Positions 26,541 through 34,355 of a stretch of DNA of 64,000 bases are shown one piece after another. The DNA lies in assembly GCF_004343255.1 (NCBI RefSeq), contig NZ_SMDD01000002.1, forward strand, positions 434,001 to 498,000, given 5' to 3'. A program made the position numbers and the translations under genes. The DNA comes from Laceyella sacchari (GTDB lineage: Bacteria > Bacillota > Bacilli > Thermoactinomycetales > Thermoactinomycetaceae). The notes beneath the pieces were generated by a model. It searched no databases, had not been told where the DNA came from, and worked only from the letters and a program-made list of their open reading frames with translations. How positions within the stretch are numbered: the first letter of the stretch is position 1; each line of letters starts with the position of its first letter.

Positions 26541-27569
26541 TTAACCGCGTTTCTTCAGGTCGTCCATTTTCACCGGCTTGCCAGACTCGGCGGCCTCTTG
26601 GCACGCGATAACGAGGCTGAGCGCTTGCCGCCCGGCTTCCCCGTCCACAATCGGCGCGCGGTCTTCACGGATGGCATCGCACATGTCCTGAATGATGCAT
26701 TGATGACCTGGGATGCCGAATGGATCTTGCTCCACACGTTGTTTGACTTGTTCCGCTTCTTCTTCATTCAGGTCCGCAAACGACCAATGCTTAATCCAGT
26801 TTGCCGTCGGTCCCCCGATGATGGCCGTTCCGCGTTCACCAAAGATCGCTAACGACTCTTCCAAGTTTTTGGGATAAATGGTAACAGCCGCTTCCAATAC
26901 GCCCAACGCCCCGTTTTTAAAGCGGATCACGGACACGGATGTATCTTCAGCCTCAATGTCGCGAATTCGCGTTGCGGCGTAAGAGGAAACCTCATCTACT
27001 TCACCCATCATCCACAACAAGAGGTCCATATTGTGAATCGCTTGGTTCATCAGGACGCCGCCATCCATCGCTTTGGTGCCGCGCCATGGCGCTTGGTCAT
27101 AGTATGCCTGGTTTCGGTTCCAACGCACTGTCGCGTTAGCGTGTCCGATTTTGCCAAAGGCTCCGCTGTCCAATTGCCGGCGGAGTTCCACCACAGCGGG
27201 GCGAAAACGGTTTGGATGCACCACAGCCATCTTGACTCCGTTTTTCTCGCAGGCTTCGATCATGGCGTCCGCATCTTCCAAAGTCAAAGCCATCGGCTTC
27301 TCGACGATGACATGCTTTTTGGCCTCCGCCACTTGCAAGGTCAGTTTGGCGTGAAGGCCGCTCGGCGTGCAAATCGCCACCACGTCGACATCCGATTTCA
27401 GCATGTCGGCGAGGTCGGTATAAGCGGTAACCCCTTCCCGGGCAAACTCTTTCAAACGCTCTTCATTGGTGTCGCAAATCGCTACCAATTGAGCGTCTTC
27501 CACCGCGTCAATCGCGGCAACGTGCTTCTTGGCGATATGGCCGCAGCCCACAATTCCAAAGCGTATCAC
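26541..27569 (-). CDS. Gfo/Idh/MocA oxidoreductase (WbpB-like)
   Basis: The N-terminal Rossmann fold has GIVGCGHIAKKHVAAI, then VDVVAICTPSGLHAKL, the family EKPMAL motif with its Lys, and a C-terminal beta-sheet domain with GGVLMNQAIHNMDLLLWMMG. WbpB oxidises C3 of UDP-GlcNAc uronate with NAD. The GTG start has GAGGGAG 5 nt upstream. It is the first gene of the operon that continues through the aminotransferase, dehydrogenase, acetyltransferase, flippase and polymerase genes. Confidence 0.9.
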   Translation of the reverse strand: MIRFGIVGCGHIAKKHVAAIDAVEDAQLVAICDTNEERLKEFAREGVTAYTDLADMLKSDVDVVAICTPSGLHAKLTLQVAEAKKHVIVEKPMALTLEDADAMIEACEKNGVKMAVVHPNRFRPAVVELRRQLDSGAFGKIGHANATVRWNRNQAYYDQAPWRGTKAMDGGVLMNQAIHNMDLLLWMMGEVDEVSSYAATRIRDIEAEDTSVSVIRFKNGALGVLEAAVTIYPKNLEESLAIFGERGTAIIGGPTANWIKHWSFADLNEEEAEQVKQRVEQDPFGIPGHQCIIQDMCDAIREDRAPIVDGEAGRQALSLVIACQEAAESGKPVKMDDLKKRG

Positions 27570-27647
27570 AAATCTCCCTCATTTCTATTCAAGTTCATCT
27601 ATCAAACATCTTATTACAATTAATGTTTTATTTAATTCACATAGGTA

Positions 27648-27686
27648 TGTTACAGGAACATTACAAACCTATCACCAACTGTAACA
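27648..27686 (-). promoter_or_regulatory. Conserved promoter element B upstream of the wbpB-like operon
   Basis: The minus strand contains GGTTTGTAATGTTCCTGTAA (27669-27650), bracketed by a perfect 8 bp inverted repeat TGTTACAG (27648-27655) / CTGTAACA (27679-27686) with a 23-nt gap. Read as a promoter it gives TTGTAA, 17 nt, TATGTG. It matches element A at 16719-16756. Confidence 0.45.
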
Positions 27687-27761
27687 TAGTTGAAATTTTT
27701 TGGGTATCCCCGCATCTAAAAAGTCATAAAGTTTTACGTTCTCCCGCTTGGCAACGCAGTC

Positions 27762-28979
27762 TCAGGGATTGACGTCCCAGCTCTGTTTCTCTTCCAACAC
27801 GCGCGCATACACCGCTTTGGTGTTCTCTGCGTTCTGTTCCCATGTTAATTTCCGTGACGCCTCTAATGCTTGTTTGCCCATGGTGTCTATGAACGATTCA
27901 TCTTCAATGAGAATTTTGCGTAGCGCGCGAGTGATACTGTCCACATCTTGTGACTGGGCCAACAACCCTGTGCGCCCGTCTTGCAGGATTTCCCGAATGC
28001 CGCCGACATCGGTGGCAACCATCGCCCGCCCGCATCCCATCGTTTCCAATAAAATCGAAGGCAAGCCTTCACTCAAGCTGGTTAACGCCACCACATCCGC
28101 ACTGTTGATCCACACCGGGATCTCCTCGTACGGCTTTCGACCTAAAAAGGTGACGCGTCCCTGCAATCCCAACTGCTCCACTTGTCGTTCCAATTCTGCG
28201 CGAAGTGGCCCTTCACCGATCAGATTCAAGCTCACTTCTTCACATTCAGCGGCAATTGTTCCAAACGCCTCCAACAGATAAGGAATCCCTTTCACCTGAT
28301 ACAGGTTGCCGACAAACAACACCTGCTTTCCAGACAACGGCAAACCCAATGTTTTTCGCGCAGCGCCTTTCTCCATCGGCTGGAATCGGCTAGGGTCAAA
28401 TCCGTTGTAGATGGTAGCCACCTTCGCATCCGGAACCATCCGGATCACTTCTTGCCGCGCCCGTTCACTCACCGTGATGACAAAATCATTGCCACGGAGC
28501 GCCTGCTCGGTCCGCTCATACACACGCCGGCTCCGTTTGGGATAAAGCATCACGTCCGATCCGTGAACAGTGCTTACCACCGGCACGCCAAACGCTTGTT
28601 TCAGCAGACTTCCCGCATAACCATCGGGATAAATGGTGTGGCAATGGATCAACTCAAACGGAAACTCTTCATAAATGGATGGCAAAACCTTCCGCAACGC
28701 ATTTACATATAGGTTGCCGTATTGAGAAAAGAAAAACCCACCCGGAAACATCCGTGTCGGGACATAGTAGACGGGAATGTCATCCAACTCCGTGCGCGCG
28801 GGCAATTGGCGGTAACCTCGCCATTTGCGATAAAGCGGAAAGTGCGGAATCGGCACAACTACACGCACATCCATTCCCGCCTGTTTCAACGCCTTTGTTT
28901 GATTGTGCACAAAAATGCCAGCCATTGGATTAACTTGATTTGGATACATGTGGGAAACCACCAGTACGCGGGTGCCCAT
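27762..28979 (-). CDS. GT-B glycosyltransferase (family 4)
   Basis: The 405-residue protein starts with VLVVSHMYPNQVNPMAGIFVHNQTKALKQ, has the glycan acceptor region and STVHGSDV, then the donor half with VLFVGNLYQVKGIPYLLEA, LNLIGEGPLRAELE and the nucleotide-sugar site LTSLSEGLPSILLETMGCGRAMVATDVGG. It is the second glycosyltransferase of the locus, transcribed separately because element B lies between it and the wbpB-like gene. ATG at 28979 has AAGGA about 10 nt upstream; the 30 extra upstream codons were rejected. Confidence 0.92.
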   Translation of the reverse strand: MGTRVLVVSHMYPNQVNPMAGIFVHNQTKALKQAGMDVRVVVPIPHFPLYRKWRGYRQLPARTELDDIPVYYVPTRMFPGGFFFSQYGNLYVNALRKVLPSIYEEFPFELIHCHTIYPDGYAGSLLKQAFGVPVVSTVHGSDVMLYPKRSRRVYERTEQALRGNDFVITVSERARQEVIRMVPDAKVATIYNGFDPSRFQPMEKGAARKTLGLPLSGKQVLFVGNLYQVKGIPYLLEAFGTIAAECEEVSLNLIGEGPLRAELERQVEQLGLQGRVTFLGRKPYEEIPVWINSADVVALTSLSEGLPSILLETMGCGRAMVATDVGGIREILQDGRTGLLAQSQDVDSITRALRKILIEDESFIDTMGKQALEASRKLTWEQNAENTKAVYARVLEEKQSWDVNP

Positions 28980-29092
28980 CGTGATCACATCCTTTGCAGC
29001 GTGGGTAGGATTTTTTTCCTGCCAAACAACGCAGATAGATTGCACGAAAACGGTCGATAATAAGGACATCCATCATTCAGGAGAGATCTTTT

Positions 29093-29224
29093 ATGAGAAG
29101 ACAAAAAATGGCCAGTGACGCTTATAATTCCATGTTGGGCATTTTTAACGGGTTGCTGATCAGCTTGCCCGTATGGGGAGTGCTTTATTTTCTGTGGCGC
29201 ATGTTGCACCTATGGAGTTGGTAG
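29093..29224 (+). CDS. Tiny single-helix membrane protein B (43 aa)
   Basis: The ATG follows AGGAGA with 8 nt spacing. The product begins with a basic head (MRRQKMASDAYNS) and has one membrane helix, GIFNGLLISLPVWGVLYFLW, ending in an aromatic tail (HLWSW). Spaced residues match the protein at 15770: G-x-x-N-x(4)-S-[IL]-P-x-W-x-x-L-Y-F. It is divergent from the family 4 glycosyltransferase and is followed by a strong hairpin. The function is unknown. Confidence 0.65.
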   Translation: MRRQKMASDAYNSMLGIFNGLLISLPVWGVLYFLWRMLHLWSW

Positions 29225-29233
29225 GTAACACGA

Positions 29234-29266
29234 GGCGGAAGGTCCCGCTCATGGGGACCTTCCGCC
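29234..29266. terminator. Bidirectional hairpin between tiny gene B and fabZ
   Basis: GGCGGAAGGTCCC / GGGACCTTCCGCC, a 13 bp perfect stem with a short loop, lies between convergent genes; the T tract is weak on both sides. Confidence 0.7.
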
Positions 29267-29279
29267 GCTATGTATTCGC

Positions 29280-29705
29280 TTATGAGATGGCGAACATCAA
29301 TTCCCCTTCCGCCACTACTTTGTCTCCCACGCGCGCAATGCCTTTGCCTTTGCCCATGCTACCTCTTAAGCGGATCATTTCCACTTCAAGAGTGAGCGTG
29401 TCGCCCGGCTTCACTTGCTCGCGGAAACGGACTTTGTCAATGCCCGCGAAAAAGGCCAATTTCCCTTTGTTTTCTTCTAAGCCAAGCACGATGACCGCAC
29501 CTACCTGCGCCAAGGCTTCGATGATCAACACACCCGGCATGACTGGGTAATCCGGGAAATGTCCTTGGAAAAAAGGTTCGTTCACTGTCACGTTTTTGAT
29601 TCCCACCGCGCGCTTGCCCGGCTCCCACTCCACGATGCGATCCACCAATAAGAATGGGTAACGGTGGGGAATAATCTCTTGAATCTGTTTCACATCACAT
29701 TTCAT
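29280..29705 (-). CDS. fabZ: 3-hydroxyacyl-[acyl-carrier-protein] dehydratase FabZ
   Basis: The single hot-dog fold of 141 residues has [13 protein letters not shown], the catalytic His in [13 protein letters not shown] and the catalytic Glu in [11 protein letters not shown]. It dehydrates 3-hydroxyacyl-ACP in fatty acid elongation. The ATG has GGGAGA 8 nt upstream and a TATAAT box lies at 29753-29748. Neighbours are the malic enzyme gene upstream and the polysaccharide locus downstream. Confidence 0.96.
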   Translation of the reverse strand: MKCDVKQIQEIIPHRYPFLLVDRIVEWEPGKRAVGIKNVTVNEPFFQGHFPDYPVMPGVLIIEALAQVGAVIVLGLEENKGKLAFFAGIDKVRFREQVKPGDTLTLEVEMIRLRGSMGKGKGIARVGDKVVAEGELMFAIS

Positions 29706-29859
29706 GGTTTGCTTCTCCCTTCACTATTCCGGTGACCATTTGTCCTCATTATAGCGAAACGTATGGTAAAAAACTATGTTGACATAAGAACGAAATCAGG
29801 ACGGATTCATGACAATCCCTAGCCACTGCCAGATTGCGGTGTTTCCCGCTCATATATGT

Positions 29860-29899
29860 AAAACAGCCGCAACAGGGCTTGTCCCCCGCAACGGCTGCA
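29860..29899 (-). terminator. Terminator of the malic enzyme gene
   Basis: AGCCGTTGCGGGG and CCCTGTTGCGGCT pair with a few mismatches around GACAAG, followed by TTTT on the minus strand. Confidence 0.65.
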
Positions 29900-29939
29900 C
29901 ATTCACAATGATTCCATGCACGATTGCCAAGAAAGATTA

Positions 29940-31274
29940 TTACAGGACAGGTTCCATCTCCATCTCTCGTTCAGCCACTCGCTCCACGGCACGGGCTACT
30001 TCCACATGCACCTTGGGATCAAGCGGATGGGGAACCAATTCTCCGGATGCGGTGCAATCGGCGATCGCCTGCGCAGCGGCCACCAACATGGAGTGGGTAA
30101 TTTCTTTCGCTCCGGCATTTAGCACTCCGCGGAAAATACCCGGGAAGCCCAACACGTTGTTGACGGAACGCCCATCTGCTGCAAAGGCGGCTCCCGCTTT
30201 AACCGCTTCTGCTGGTGTGATTTCCGGTTTCGGGTTGGACAGAGCCAGAATCACTTGCCCCTTGCGAACCATCTCCGGCTTGATCAAGCCTGGCACCCCT
30301 GTCGTGGCAATAATGATGTCACAATGCTCCATCAACTCCTCGATGGATTGAAGCGCTGTGCCACCGTAACGTCGCAACCGCTCTAGCGCCGCCTCTTGAC
30401 GGTCAACACCGCACATCTCTTTGACACCGTAGGCCATAAACATCCGGCAAATCGCCAGCCCAGCTGCACCCAAGCCGATCTGTCCCACGACGGCATCTTT
30501 CAAGTCAACACCCGTTGAGCGGCAAGCAGAGATCACCGCAGCCAGTGTCACCACTGCCGTACCATGTTGGTCGTCATGCATGACAGGAATCGGCAACTCC
30601 TCTTTAAGCCGTTCTTCAATTTCAAAGCAATGCGGCGAGCCGATGTCTTCCAACAGAATCCCGCCGAATCCTTGATAAATTTTTTTAATGGTGTTCACCA
30701 CTTCATCCGGATCGCTGGTATTTAACAGGATCGGAATCCCGCTGATGCCCGCAAATCGGTCAAACAAAGCCGCTTTTCCTTCCATGACCGGCATGCCGGC
30801 CAATGAACCGATATTCCCCAAGCCCAAGATCGCGGTTCCATCGGTGACGATGGCCACCGTGTTGCCGATGCTTGTATAATAACGGGCCTTATCCGGATCA
30901 TCCTGAATCACCCGGCACACATCCGCCACTCCCGGCGTGTACACGCGACGCAAATCGGCGAGCGAACGAATATCCATCCGGCTTTTCATCTGGATTTTTC
31001 CGCCTTCATGGGCACGAAGTACGTCATCAGACACGGCATGGACGTAGATTCCGTTTTCCAATGATTGAATCGATTGAATCACTGCATCTAATTGCTCTTT
31101 GCTCTCACAATGAACGGTAATGTCCCGGACAGTGGACAAGGGGCCGACTTTAATGGTGGTAATGTCCCCGATATCCCCGCCAGCCATTCCGATAGCAGTT
31201 GCCACTTTCCCAAGATTCCCCGGTTTGGACGGGGTTTCCACAATAATGGTTCGTATGATGTTTCGTACTGTCAT
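29940..31274 (-). CDS. NAD(P)-dependent malic enzyme with N-terminal ACT domain
   Basis: Residues 1-80 form an ACT domain (TIIVETPSKPGNLGKVATAIG) as in the YtsJ/MaeB type of Bacillales. The catalytic part has VYTPGVADVCR, the Lys in MEGKAALFDRFAG, the metal-binding EDIGSPHCFEIE and PVMHDDQHGTA, and the dinucleotide site GQIGLGAAGLAI. It decarboxylates malate to pyruvate; cofactor preference is not readable. AGGGGGT lies 6 nt before the ATG. Monocistronic between terminators. Confidence 0.93.
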   Translation of the reverse strand: MTVRNIIRTIIVETPSKPGNLGKVATAIGMAGGDIGDITTIKVGPLSTVRDITVHCESKEQLDAVIQSIQSLENGIYVHAVSDDVLRAHEGGKIQMKSRMDIRSLADLRRVYTPGVADVCRVIQDDPDKARYYTSIGNTVAIVTDGTAILGLGNIGSLAGMPVMEGKAALFDRFAGISGIPILLNTSDPDEVVNTIKKIYQGFGGILLEDIGSPHCFEIEERLKEELPIPVMHDDQHGTAVVTLAAVISACRSTGVDLKDAVVGQIGLGAAGLAICRMFMAYGVKEMCGVDRQEAALERLRRYGGTALQSIEELMEHCDIIIATTGVPGLIKPEMVRKGQVILALSNPKPEITPAEAVKAGAAFAADGRSVNNVLGFPGIFRGVLNAGAKEITHSMLVAAAQAIADCTASGELVPHPLDPKVHVEVARAVERVAEREMEMEPVL

Positions 31275-31320
31275 CTGCGCACCCCCTAAATGTTAATCAT
31301 ACAAAATCTCAATTAATAAA

Positions 31321-31352
31321 AAAAGAATCGGTCTATTTTTACCGATTCTTTC
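31321..31352. terminator. Terminator downstream of pgsA
   Basis: AAAGAATCGGT / ACCGATTCTTT stem with A and T runs on both sides; it ends the minus-strand EpuA-pgsA transcript. Confidence 0.85.
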
Positions 31353-31357
31353 CGCAC

Positions 31358-31873
31358 TCATTCGCGAGGTACCACCCGCAATTGGAACAGATAGATTAAT
31401 GACGTGATATAGGACAAGATAATAACAGACCAGAGGAAGACATGCGCTTGGGTATAATCCAGCATGAGCATAAATAAAGCAAGATAAAACAGCACCGTCG
31501 TCAGTTTGCCGAAAAAATTCGCTGGCAATGTCTTTTTTCCTTGAAGGTGAAAGATCGCCGAGTAGACGATCATCGCCACATCCCGCAAGAATATGGCTGC
31601 GGCCTCACCCAGGCTGATTTTGCCTGAAATGAGCAAGGACAAAAAGACCGCCAGCATCATCAGCTTATCCGCAAGAGGGTCCAACATGATCCCCAGCTGG
31701 GTGATTTGTTGCGTCTTGCGTGCCAAGTAACCGTCCACCACATCCGTCAAACCTGCGAGAAGGATGATCCCAAGTGCCCAATACATGCGCCCAGCCATAT
31801 CGGAGAAGTACACGGCCAAATACAGCGGTATCAAAAAAAACCGCGCCAAGGTTAATAAATTGGGCAAATTCAA
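31358..31873 (-). CDS. pgsA: CDP-diacylglycerol-glycerol-3-phosphate 3-phosphatidyltransferase family
   Basis: The CDP-alcohol phosphatidyltransferase signature is complete: TDVVDGYLARKTQQITQLG then MLDPLADK, giving D-x2-DG-x2-AR-x8-G-x3-D-x3-D. The rest is membrane helices. It makes phosphatidylglycerophosphate in the membrane; the short 171-residue form could be a PgsA paralog. The start is TTG at 31873 behind GAGGAGG with 9 nt spacing (first residues NLPNLLTLARF), not the longer in-frame ATG. Confidence 0.85.
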   Translation of the reverse strand: MNLPNLLTLARFFLIPLYLAVYFSDMAGRMYWALGIILLAGLTDVVDGYLARKTQQITQLGIMLDPLADKLMMLAVFLSLLISGKISLGEAAAIFLRDVAMIVYSAIFHLQGKKTLPANFFGKLTTVLFYLALFMLMLDYTQAHVFLWSVIILSYITSLIYLFQLRVVPRE

Positions 31874-31936
31874 TTCTGGGTCCCTCCTCACGCCATCAGA
31901 TAAATGCAAAATCCCCGCCCCACACTTGCAAACGGG

Positions 31937-32755
31937 TTACGTTTTAAAGATCAATTTGTAGATATGCTGCCACATATCCATATCAAAAACGTCGCCAGCC
32001 GGTTGTTTGCCGATCACCGCGTGACCTACAATCAACCCGATAATCAAGGCCGCCAGCAACGAAACAGGCAACCAAACGATTTTTACAACTTTCTTCCAAG
32101 CCGGACGCGCGTCGGCCTCATCCTGTCCCTTAACCTCTTCTGTATATTTCCCACGTTTCTCCTCTTTTGAAACATGTTCCGTCGATTTGGAAGCAGCCTC
32201 TTGGCCTGATTCATCGGCCTTGGCAATGTCTTCGGAGAAATCAACGGTATAGGCGGGTTGTTTATACTGAATCTCTGGCTCTTTATCGGCTTCGTCAACC
32301 GGAGTCAAGGAGTATTCTTTAAAATCGATGGGAGTCAGTGTGTCTTCTAGAGAAAGGTTGCGTTCAGCTTGATTGGGGGCCGGGGATTGGTCGGCCTGAA
32401 CCGGTTCGTCCAATGCAGATTGACCTTCTTGCCCAGCGGCAACAGATTTTTGAGCAAGCGGAAGAACCGATGATTGTTTATTGTCCGGACTCTGATAGTC
32501 TTGTTCTCTGTCGACGGCACCGCTCTTATCCAAATTAAGATGGGTGTCTTGCACCAATTCATCTTCTTTGCTCCACTTCAGCATCCCCACTGGCAAGGTG
32601 TCTTTTTTGGCGCTTTTGGTGAGTTTTGGGCTTTCTTGCTCTTTGGGTTCTGGCTGCTGAGTTGCTTCGGTCAACGAGCTTTTTGCCTCTTCCTGCTGTG
32701 CGGGATGAACTTGATCCCGCTTGTTGTTGTCTTGGTTTTTATCTGCGTAACTCAT
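31937..32755 (-). CDS. Membrane protein with long disordered N-terminus and C-terminal EpuA-like domain
   Basis: About 215 residues of Gln/Glu/Pro/Lys-rich, probably disordered sequence precede a basic stretch (WKKVVKIVW), one membrane helix (LPVSLLAALIIGLIVGHAVIG) and the tail DVFDMDMWQHIYKLI. The helix plus GHAVIG...W-Q-H matches the EpuA family (PF11772, often mislabelled as an RNA polymerase beta subunit), whose members are normally under 100 residues and sit near fabZ/mbl in Bacillales. Start ATG at 32755, 6 nt after GGAGAGGA. Function unknown; it lies between the spoIIID terminator and pgsA. Confidence 0.75.
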   Translation of the reverse strand: MSYADKNQDNNKRDQVHPAQQEEAKSSLTEATQQPEPKEQESPKLTKSAKKDTLPVGMLKWSKEDELVQDTHLNLDKSGAVDREQDYQSPDNKQSSVLPLAQKSVAAGQEGQSALDEPVQADQSPAPNQAERNLSLEDTLTPIDFKEYSLTPVDEADKEPEIQYKQPAYTVDFSEDIAKADESGQEAASKSTEHVSKEEKRGKYTEEVKGQDEADARPAWKKVVKIVWLPVSLLAALIIGLIVGHAVIGKQPAGDVFDMDMWQHIYKLIFKT

Positions 32756-32919
32756 CTGCATTCCTCTCCAAAGGCTTACTTCTCCAATTTGTTTGAAAAA
32801 AAAGCTCGTCCAATATAAAAGGCTTTAGTTATGTCTGTCACTATTCATAATTGAATATATCGTAACTATGAACATAAGTCTATACTTACACCGTATAGAC
32901 GCGGGTCTGTTTCGTTTAC

Positions 32920-32999
32920 AAAAAATAGCACCGGAAGAAGGGTGTAAACGGGGTGTGTATCACTTATACAAAGGATATTATGTCATGCTACCGGTGCCA
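32920..32999 (-). terminator. Possible large-loop terminator of spoIIID
   Basis: GGCACCGG (32998-32991) and CCGGTGC (32934-32928) pair on the minus strand across about 56 nt, followed by TATTTTTT. The large loop makes this tentative. Confidence 0.4.
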
Positions 33000-33014
33000 C
33001 AACCCGAATAAAAT

Positions 33015-33299
33015 TTAAACTTTCATTGAAACTTCTTGGCATTCTGGTTGCGATCGCCGCTTGTACTTAATTTTTGTCGCTTCCCCTCCTCTTATGTGTC
33101 TGATCGACTTATGGTATTCCAGTATCTCTTTCACCTGGTTGGCCAATTCGGGATTGATCTCAGGCAAGCGCTCCGTTAAATCTTTATGGACTGTGCTTTT
33201 TGACACGCCGAACTCTTTGGCGATCGTCCTTACAGTGTTTCGTGTTTCCACAAAATAATTACCGATTTTAATGGTACGCTCCTTTATATAATCATGCAC
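33015..33299 (-). CDS. spoIIID: SpoIIID, mother-cell sporulation transcription factor
   Basis: The 94 residues from GTG at 33299 align closely with B. subtilis SpoIIID (MHDYIKERTIKIG at the start, then the helix-turn-helix VRTIAKEFGVSKSTVHKDLTERLPEINP and GGEATKIKYK). It activates and represses sigma-E genes in the mother cell. AAAGGGGG lies about 10 nt before the GTG; the eight extra codons from ATG are not used in homologs. spoIIQ is just upstream on the same strand, as in B. subtilis. Confidence 0.97.
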   Translation of the reverse strand: MHDYIKERTIKIGNYFVETRNTVRTIAKEFGVSKSTVHKDLTERLPEINPELANQVKEILEYHKSIRHIRGGEATKIKYKRRSQPECQEVSMKV

Positions 33300-33333
33300 C
33301 CGCCCCGCGCCCCCTTTCGTCATGATTTGCTAC

Positions 33334-33362
33334 ATTATATTGGAAGGCACGTTCGGTTATTC
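33334..33362 (-). promoter_or_regulatory. Possible sigma-E promoter of spoIIID
   Basis: GAATAAC (33362-33356), 13 nt, CAATATAAT (33342-33334) resembles the sigma-E pattern (GHATANNT, about 14 nt, CATACANT). spoIIID is sigma-E dependent in B. subtilis. Match is partial. Confidence 0.35.
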
Positions 33363-33475
33363 TTTGCAAACAAGCCTGGACAAGAATAAACAAGCTTTTT
33401 TTTTGGATAAACTATGACAAGATCGCGAAGCCGCGCATAATCCTGTCATGGACAAATGGAATTGCCCACAACGAG

Positions 33476-33508
33476 TAAAAAGGCACTCTCCATCAAGAAG
33501 AGTGCCTG
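33476..33508 (-). terminator. Terminator of spoIIQ
   Basis: AGGCACTCT / AGAGTGCC stem with a 9-nt loop and TTTTT on the minus strand. Confidence 0.85.
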
Positions 33509-33515
33509 TCTCGGA

Positions 33516-34205
33516 TTATTGTTTCGTTTGCGGCAAATATTGGGCCGGATTGACTGCCTGTTGGTCGCGTCCGCGAACCTCAAAGTGCAAGTGAACGCCA
33601 GCTTCTTTTTCAAACAAGTTGCGTCCGGCCTTGCCGATCACTTGGCCCTTTTTCACTATTTGCCCTTGTTTGACCCGAATGTCGTCCAAACTTTGGTAAA
33701 CAGTGGAAATACCGCTTTCATGCTTAATTTCTATTTGATGACCCAACACGGGATGTTCTTCGACGCGGATGACTTTTCCTTCCAGCGCCGCTACTACTTC
33801 AAAGCTTTTTCCATCTTTGCGAGCGAAGTCGATTCCAGCATGGGGCCAGAAAGCATTGGCGTAATCAACCAAAGCTGCTTCCCGATCTTTGTTGGATTTG
33901 GCTTCATCATAAAAATCCATGGTTTTGACAGCGCCTGAATTTTTGGCCGTAGGCAACACCATATCATCATCGGTTGGGTTGGTCGGCATTTTTTCTTTTG
34001 GCAAGGAGGCGGGGATCGGCTTGTTCGTCTCCGTCACGCGGCTCCCATGCTCTTGGTACAGCCAAGCAATGGTTAGAATCAGTGCTGCCGTCACTAGATA
34101 AATTGCCGGGAAAAACCACTTCTTCGCAAAAAGTTTTTTCCACTTCAACCGTTTTTGGGCTTGTTCAAGAGATGTCACTGTTTTATTTGGTTCCTCAGGT
34201 CTCAT
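33516..34205 (-). CDS. spoIIQ: SpoIIQ, forespore membrane M23/LytM-domain engulfment protein
   Basis: A cytosolic basic segment (KRLKWKKLFAKKW) precedes one membrane helix (about 31-49) and an extracytoplasmic LytM domain. In B. subtilis SpoIIQ docks with SpoIIIAH across the intermembrane space. Here all LytM zinc-site residues are visible: His122 and Asp126 in PHAGIDFA, His205 and His207 in VHLHFEVR, whereas B. subtilis SpoIIQ lacks one ligand. The assignment to SpoIIQ rests on size, layout and linkage to spoIIID. ATG with GAGGTG 8 nt upstream. Confidence 0.9.
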   Translation of the reverse strand: MRPEEPNKTVTSLEQAQKRLKWKKLFAKKWFFPAIYLVTAALILTIAWLYQEHGSRVTETNKPIPASLPKEKMPTNPTDDDMVLPTAKNSGAVKTMDFYDEAKSNKDREAALVDYANAFWPHAGIDFARKDGKSFEVVAALEGKVIRVEEHPVLGHQIEIKHESGISTVYQSLDDIRVKQGQIVKKGQVIGKAGRNLFEKEAGVHLHFEVRGRDQQAVNPAQYLPQTKQ

Positions 34206-34226
34206 GCTTGTATCACCTCAGGTACC

Positions 34227-34256
34227 ATTCTCGACGGTTTATTTCCTTTTTATACC
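34227..34256 (-). promoter_or_regulatory. Possible sigma-F/sigma-G promoter of spoIIQ
   Basis: GTATA (34256-34251 region) and GTCGAGAAT (34235-34227) separated by about 15 nt resemble the forespore consensus GYATA...GGNNANANT, 22 nt before the spoIIQ ATG. The second G of the -10 is T. Confidence 0.4.
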
Positions 34257-34355
34257 CAAGTTGGTAAATGTTTCGTCAATTTATAGGCGTCAAACGCGCA
34301 TGCAAATCTTCGCGCACCGGACCCGCTTTAGACGAAAGAAGAAAGGAATGGTATC

